The notes below the pieces were generated by a model. The model was given only the letters and a program-made list of their open reading frames with translations. It was not told the DNA's origin and searched no databases. The position numbers were made by a program, and so were the translations under genes. Positions 63,001 through 64,000 of a stretch of DNA of 64,000 nt are shown here, piece by piece. The stretch's first letter is position 1. Every line of letters begins with the position of its first letter. The DNA is from Akebia trifoliata (taxonomy: Eukaryota > Streptophyta > Magnoliopsida > Ranunculales > Lardizabalaceae). Location of the stretch: NCBI GenBank assembly GCA_017979445.1, contig CM030711.1, positions 8,029,221 to 8,093,220 on the forward strand, read 5' to 3'.

Positions 63001-64000
63001 AAAATCTTCAAGTTTTTGCGAATGTACAATTTTGCTCTTATTGTTCTATCTCTCGCATACCAGTCTCCTTTTCTAGGGGTTTTAAGTGGGGAGAAGTGTG
63101 ATACGATGGATTACATATATGAAATGATTGGATTTTATAAATATGATTACGGGTTTCGGATTACGTCAAGATCTGCGCTGGTTGAGATTATTATATTTAT
63201 GCTAGTGTCACTCCAATCATACATGTTCTCCTCCAAGGAATTCGATTATGTGTGTAGATATCTTGAGGCAGAACAAATTGGTGCCATAGTGCGTGAACAA
63301 GAGAAGAAAGCTGTGTGGAAGACTGCACAGTTGCAGCATATTCGTAAAGCCGAAGAGCAGAAACGCCAGCGTAACTTGCAAGTGGAGAAGATGAAATCTG
63401 AGATGCTCAACTTACAAACCCAACTTCACAGCATGAACTCCATTGAGAACCGTGAGAATACTACTCTTGAAAGTGAAGGTCTCAGACATAGAAAGTTAAC
63501 TTCTCGAAACTCAAATGGGGGTACATTGACCCCTGACAAAGAGGAAGAAAGTGATCTTGGGAATCAGGACTACAATAACAGTACAGAATCTTTATTTCCT
63601 TTCGAACTTCATGATTCTCCTACAAGTTTAAAAATTGGAAGTCCATCCACAATGGAGTCTCCACTTTGTGAGATAACTGAGATTGAAGAAAAAACTGCTA
63701 ATATTGTGTTATTGGATTCCGACAGAAAAGAGAAAAGAAAAGGCCAAGCAAAGGAAAACCCGTTAATTTCTGCTGTACAGCTGATAGGTGATGGTGTATC
63801 TCAAGTGCAATCTCTTGGAAATCAAGCCGTTACAAATCTTGTGAGCTTCTTGAACATAGACCATGAAGAATCCGATACAAACGAGCACTCCTCCGCAGAG
63901 GACGGTGTTTACGATGCTTTAGAGAGCCAGAAAATAAGTTATGAGCGTTTGGACCGAACAACTTCTTTGCTATCTGGTGACAAAAGGACCATGTCTGAAG
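37428..64000 (+). CDS. PIEZO: PIEZO mechanosensitive channel homolog, 3' part beyond window
   Basis: A very large multi-span membrane protein that opens a cation pore when the membrane is stretched; in plants studied at root tips and in vacuolar membranes. Exons: 37428-37476, 39737-39817, 41602-41761, 41899-42056, 45890-46046, 46153-46339, 49677-49792, 57095-57179, 57314-57529, 57759-57936, 58771-58899, 59119-59292, 59442-59678, 60560-62110, 62648 to the window edge. All introns are GT-AG and all junctions keep phase, giving about 1610 codons against roughly 2,450-2,500 expected for the family. Visible: MGSFLGEFVLPLLLLTAALL start, repeated bundles of hydrophobic segments, plant-type FIRESRSGVRHTNVLLR (exons 7-8), WHYPIPGFFLLAQF (exon 10), a long hydrophilic loop near residues 930-1050, and a charged helix at about 1376-1425 (EQEKKAVWKTAQLQHIRKAE). 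The C-terminal anchor, cap and pore are not in the window. Introns 1, 3-4, 6, 7 and 14 are stuffed with repeats. Confidence 0.93.
38220..39457 (+). mobile_element. L1-type LINE remnant in PIEZO intron 1
   Basis: Plus strand. At about 38460-38505 a frame reads QWLKKGDNNTKLL, matching the WLKEGDxNTKFF motif between endonuclease and reverse transcriptase of plant L1 LINEs. The 3' side ends with a T-rich untranslated tail and an A run (about 39442-39457). The intervening sequence is too degraded to translate. A direct duplication of about 29 bases (AAACAACTGTGTTTTTTTGA) lies at about 38686-38745. Confidence 0.6.
40190..40300 (-). mobile_element. RTE-type LINE scrap in PIEZO intron 2
   Basis: Minus strand reads TAVGPTMFYGAERWQ, a decayed copy of the RTE motif that appears as [12 protein letters not shown] at about 2850. 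Only about 100 bases can be supported. Confidence 0.5.
42120..42830 (+). mobile_element. RTE-type LINE reverse transcriptase remnant in PIEZO intron 4
   Basis: Plus strand pieces KDMHTGFVTSIGTVGG, then GDGLTGHIQGAVPYCVLFVDN followed by IVLF. This is the RTE reverse transcriptase around the catalytic FADD motif, here changed to FVDN, so inactive. The rest of the RTE C-terminus follows with stops (IGENLRTDPNWK region onward). Same orientation as PIEZO. Confidence 0.75.
43300..43640 (+). mobile_element. L1-type LINE 3' terminal fragment in PIEZO intron 4
   Basis: Plus strand frame reads CWGIWLE, stop, NNRVFEGKAHPLHEVL, then GVFFEDFLFKWDLICDD and stop. WxIWLERNNRxF is the usual C-terminal end of plant L1 ORF2; the R codon has become TAG. 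Followed by a T-rich tail. Confidence 0.65.
44370..45490 (-). mobile_element. L1-type LINE fragment, antisense, in PIEZO intron 4
   Basis: Minus strand. From about 45480 downward: GCPGSILPTYLGLPSGGN then HSWKNIWDPVIERVGRRLPS and a stop; at 45243-45019 LPMRYMSLFTIPMSDVNRLE and KKGGDLRIKKLKTTILDLQRKWL; at about 44560-44425 RIPSKVVMFMWIVCLEKIL with a C-x2-C (CIICKANLE), the zf-RVT region. The order matches the C-terminal half of L1 ORF2. Stops and frameshifts show it is dead and truncated at its 5' end. Confidence 0.82.
45611..45672. repeat. Short tandem duplication
   Basis: GATTGTCCAAACATCTTAT occurs twice in direct succession within a unit of about 31 bases, ending CTTTGCATATTG in both copies, with a single G/T difference. 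Confidence 0.7.
47955..48196 (+). mobile_element. tRNA-derived SINE, copy 1 (PIEZO intron 6)
   Basis: 242 bp. Box A-like TGGCCTAGTGGCAAG and box B-like GTGTTCAAAACCCC, 30-odd bases apart as in polymerase III promoters, then a body with GGGATTAGTCTCACCCGAAG, and a tail of AAAT repeats. Flanked by ATGTAATTGTAACCATT and ATGTAGTTGTGACAATT, a 17-bp duplication with three differences. Same family as 55314-55547. Confidence 0.85.
48275..48960. repeat. Tandem units of about 300-325 bp in PIEZO intron 6
   Basis: Two full units and part of a third. Each starts near GTGCGGAAA or a variant (48281, 48606, 48901), then CCCATAT or CCTGTAT, CTTT or CTCT plus AGGGTTGTAACAT or close, ACCACCACGCTCCA, a GGTGGCTTTCACTTT stretch and TTAGGTTGTCCCTTCCACT. 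Between them recurs a run like AATGATACGAACC. A single diverged copy is at 14.6-14.9 kb. No coding sense. Confidence 0.65.
49060..49360. repeat. Tandem pair with poly-G heads in PIEZO intron 6
   Basis: Two copies of about 130 bases: each has a G-rich run, then AAGATAGTAGTTTAAATCAT, TTATTGTAGTTTTG, TTTTTTGTATGTTGTGGGTT and ACATTGCCTGC. The G-runs (up to about 13 G) differ in length. Non-coding. Confidence 0.7.
50270..53825. mobile_element. Large non-coding repeat block in PIEZO intron 7
   Basis: About 3.5 kb with two GC-richer ends and a low-complexity middle. The left end includes GGGAGTCGCCACCTAG and TTAGGTACCGAACCCGCC; the right end includes GAACCTAAGCGTACGTGC, CCTAAGCGTGCG and closes with GGGGTGTCTACA. 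I recall such end sequences from non-coding plant retroelement-like repeats but cannot verify this. The middle holds AAATAAAA runs (51480-51945), an A run (51712-51740), GAA repeats (52500-52552) and TTTTAATTG repeats (53130-53400). No protein family is recognisable; the phenylalanine-rich frames are translated T runs. Confidence 0.45.
53985..54425 (+). mobile_element. RTE-type LINE remnant in PIEZO intron 7
   Basis: Plus strand: LLYVNDVVLANE near 53990-54030 corresponds to the RTE FADD region (here VNDV), and ASGVLCDRRNTIKLERKLF then RPTTLHGVECLSIEKHVRIW at 54285-54415 corresponds to the C-terminal part. The region between is deleted or scrambled. Inactive. Confidence 0.75.
54806..55700 (-). 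mobile_element. L1-type LINE fragment, antisense, interrupted by a SINE
   Basis: Minus strand. The zf-RVT part reads VPFKMSFFLIWSAALNR, then ILGVDNLMARG before the SINE, and continues ISCVDRCPLYKCES after it; dropping the SINE and one copy of its target duplication restores a continuous frame. Toward the 3' end comes GFFFEDFLVRWELF, similar to GVFFEDFLFKWDLI in the 43.3-kb fragment, then an AAT-repeat tail (54806-54827 as TTA repeats). 5' truncated. Confidence 0.8.
55314..55547 (-). mobile_element. tRNA-derived SINE, copy 2, inserted in an L1 fragment
   Basis: 234 bp on the minus strand. Box A-like TTGGCCTAGTGGCAAGCC and box B-like CTGTTTGAAACCCC, body with ATTAGTCCCACCCGAAGGGT, and an A tail seen as the T run at 55315-55325. 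Flanked by a perfect 15-bp duplication CCTCTAGCCATTAGA (55299-55313 and 55548-55562). Confidence 0.9.
55710..56070. mobile_element. Inverted-repeat MITE, hairpin family, member 1
   Basis: Arms share GGGTTAAAAGTTTCGGATTG and its inverse, GTGGTTTACA and its inverse, and GGGAGCCAAAA against TTTTGACTCCC at the ends. Each arm itself contains a smaller hairpin, GGATGATCT...TGGTGA...AGATCATCC. No coding capacity. Confidence 0.72.
56092..56472. mobile_element. Inverted-repeat MITE, hairpin family, member 2
   Basis: 381 bp, nearly perfect palindrome with ends GGGTCACGTTATTACGACCC and GGGTCGTAATAACGTGACCC, sitting between TA microsatellites on both sides (about 56071-56091 and 56473-56490), which suggests a TA target. 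Arms contain AAAAATGTTTGGAATGGG and the same GGATGATC...GATCATCC hairpin as the neighbour at 55710-56070. Confidence 0.85.
56995..57027. repeat. TA microsatellite just before PIEZO exon 8
   Basis: About 32 bases of perfect TA, some 70 bases upstream of the exon 8 acceptor (57093-57094). Confidence 0.85.
57541..57662. mobile_element. Small MITE in PIEZO intron 9
   Basis: Inverted ends AGAAATTCTATTTCCACACC and GTGTGGCAATATAATCTCTC, next inward CTAACGCCACCCCA and TGGGGTGGCGTTGG. The element fills half of a 229-nt intron. Relative of the copy at 8790-8893. Confidence 0.8.
62242..62456. mobile_element. MITE in PIEZO intron 14
   Basis: 215 bp from AGGCTCCGTTTGGATA to TATCCAAATGGGCT with CTA on both sides (62239-62241, 62457-62459). 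Several AAAGTA/TACTTT motifs inside in both orientations. The end sequence and 3-bp duplication suggest the PIF/Harbinger group, by inference. Confidence 0.7.

Noticed and set aside
1..64000. CRISPR array, rRNA, operon-like gene clusters, known conserved microRNA hairpins
   Set aside because: None seen; the direct repeats present are microsatellites or transposon arrays, and common plant microRNA sequences were not recognised.

Overview
The window is nuclear DNA of a flowering plant. It is AT-rich, the genes carry plant-type GT-AG introns (plus one AT-AC intron), the gene families are plant forms, and the space between genes is filled with small foldback elements, LINE remnants, a tRNA-derived SINE and microsatellites. 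I cannot name the species. Nothing looks bacterial, viral or organellar, and there is no CRISPR array, rRNA or functional tRNA gene.

Four protein-coding genes can be assembled exon by exon. (1) 1256-7836, plus strand: glutathione synthetase (GSH2), 12 exons, 507 residues, with a minor-spliceosome AT-AC intron. (2) 9490-10292, minus strand: a small one-span membrane protein of the DUF1068 family, two exons, 172 residues. (3) 25943-26959, plus strand: an intronless S-adenosylmethionine decarboxylase of the BUD2/SAMDC4 type, 338 residues. (4) 37428 to the window end, plus strand: a plant PIEZO mechanosensitive channel, 15 exons seen, about 1610 codons, cut off by the window edge before its pore region. 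The four genes act in unrelated processes (glutathione synthesis, unknown, polyamine synthesis, mechanosensing). They are neighbours by chance rather than a pathway cluster.

The long spaces 10.3-25.9 kb and 27.0-37.4 kb hold no gene I can support. They hold non-autonomous elements: two hAT-like elements with 8-bp target duplications (12340-12863, 23583-24383), a dispersed foldback family with a shared core (16.3, 17.4, 22.5-22.9, 23.3, 25.2, 35.9 kb), a 3.6-kb block of two interleaved large inverted repeats (about 29.66-33.27 kb) carrying two copies of a CACTA-type MITE, and an inverted-repeat family whose ends read like TATTGGCAC (33.6-36.7 kb).

The PIEZO introns are the second reservoir. 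They contain L1-type and RTE-type LINE fragments on both strands, two SINE copies (one nested inside an L1 zf-RVT region with a perfect 15-bp target duplication), two neighbouring MITEs sharing a hairpin core (55.7-56.5 kb), and a non-coding block of about 3.5 kb (50.3-53.8 kb).

I found no convincing new multi-gene system. The most notable signals are the AT-AC intron of GSH2, the interleaved palindromes at 30-33 kb, the foldback family with a constant core, and the SINE-in-LINE-in-intron nest.
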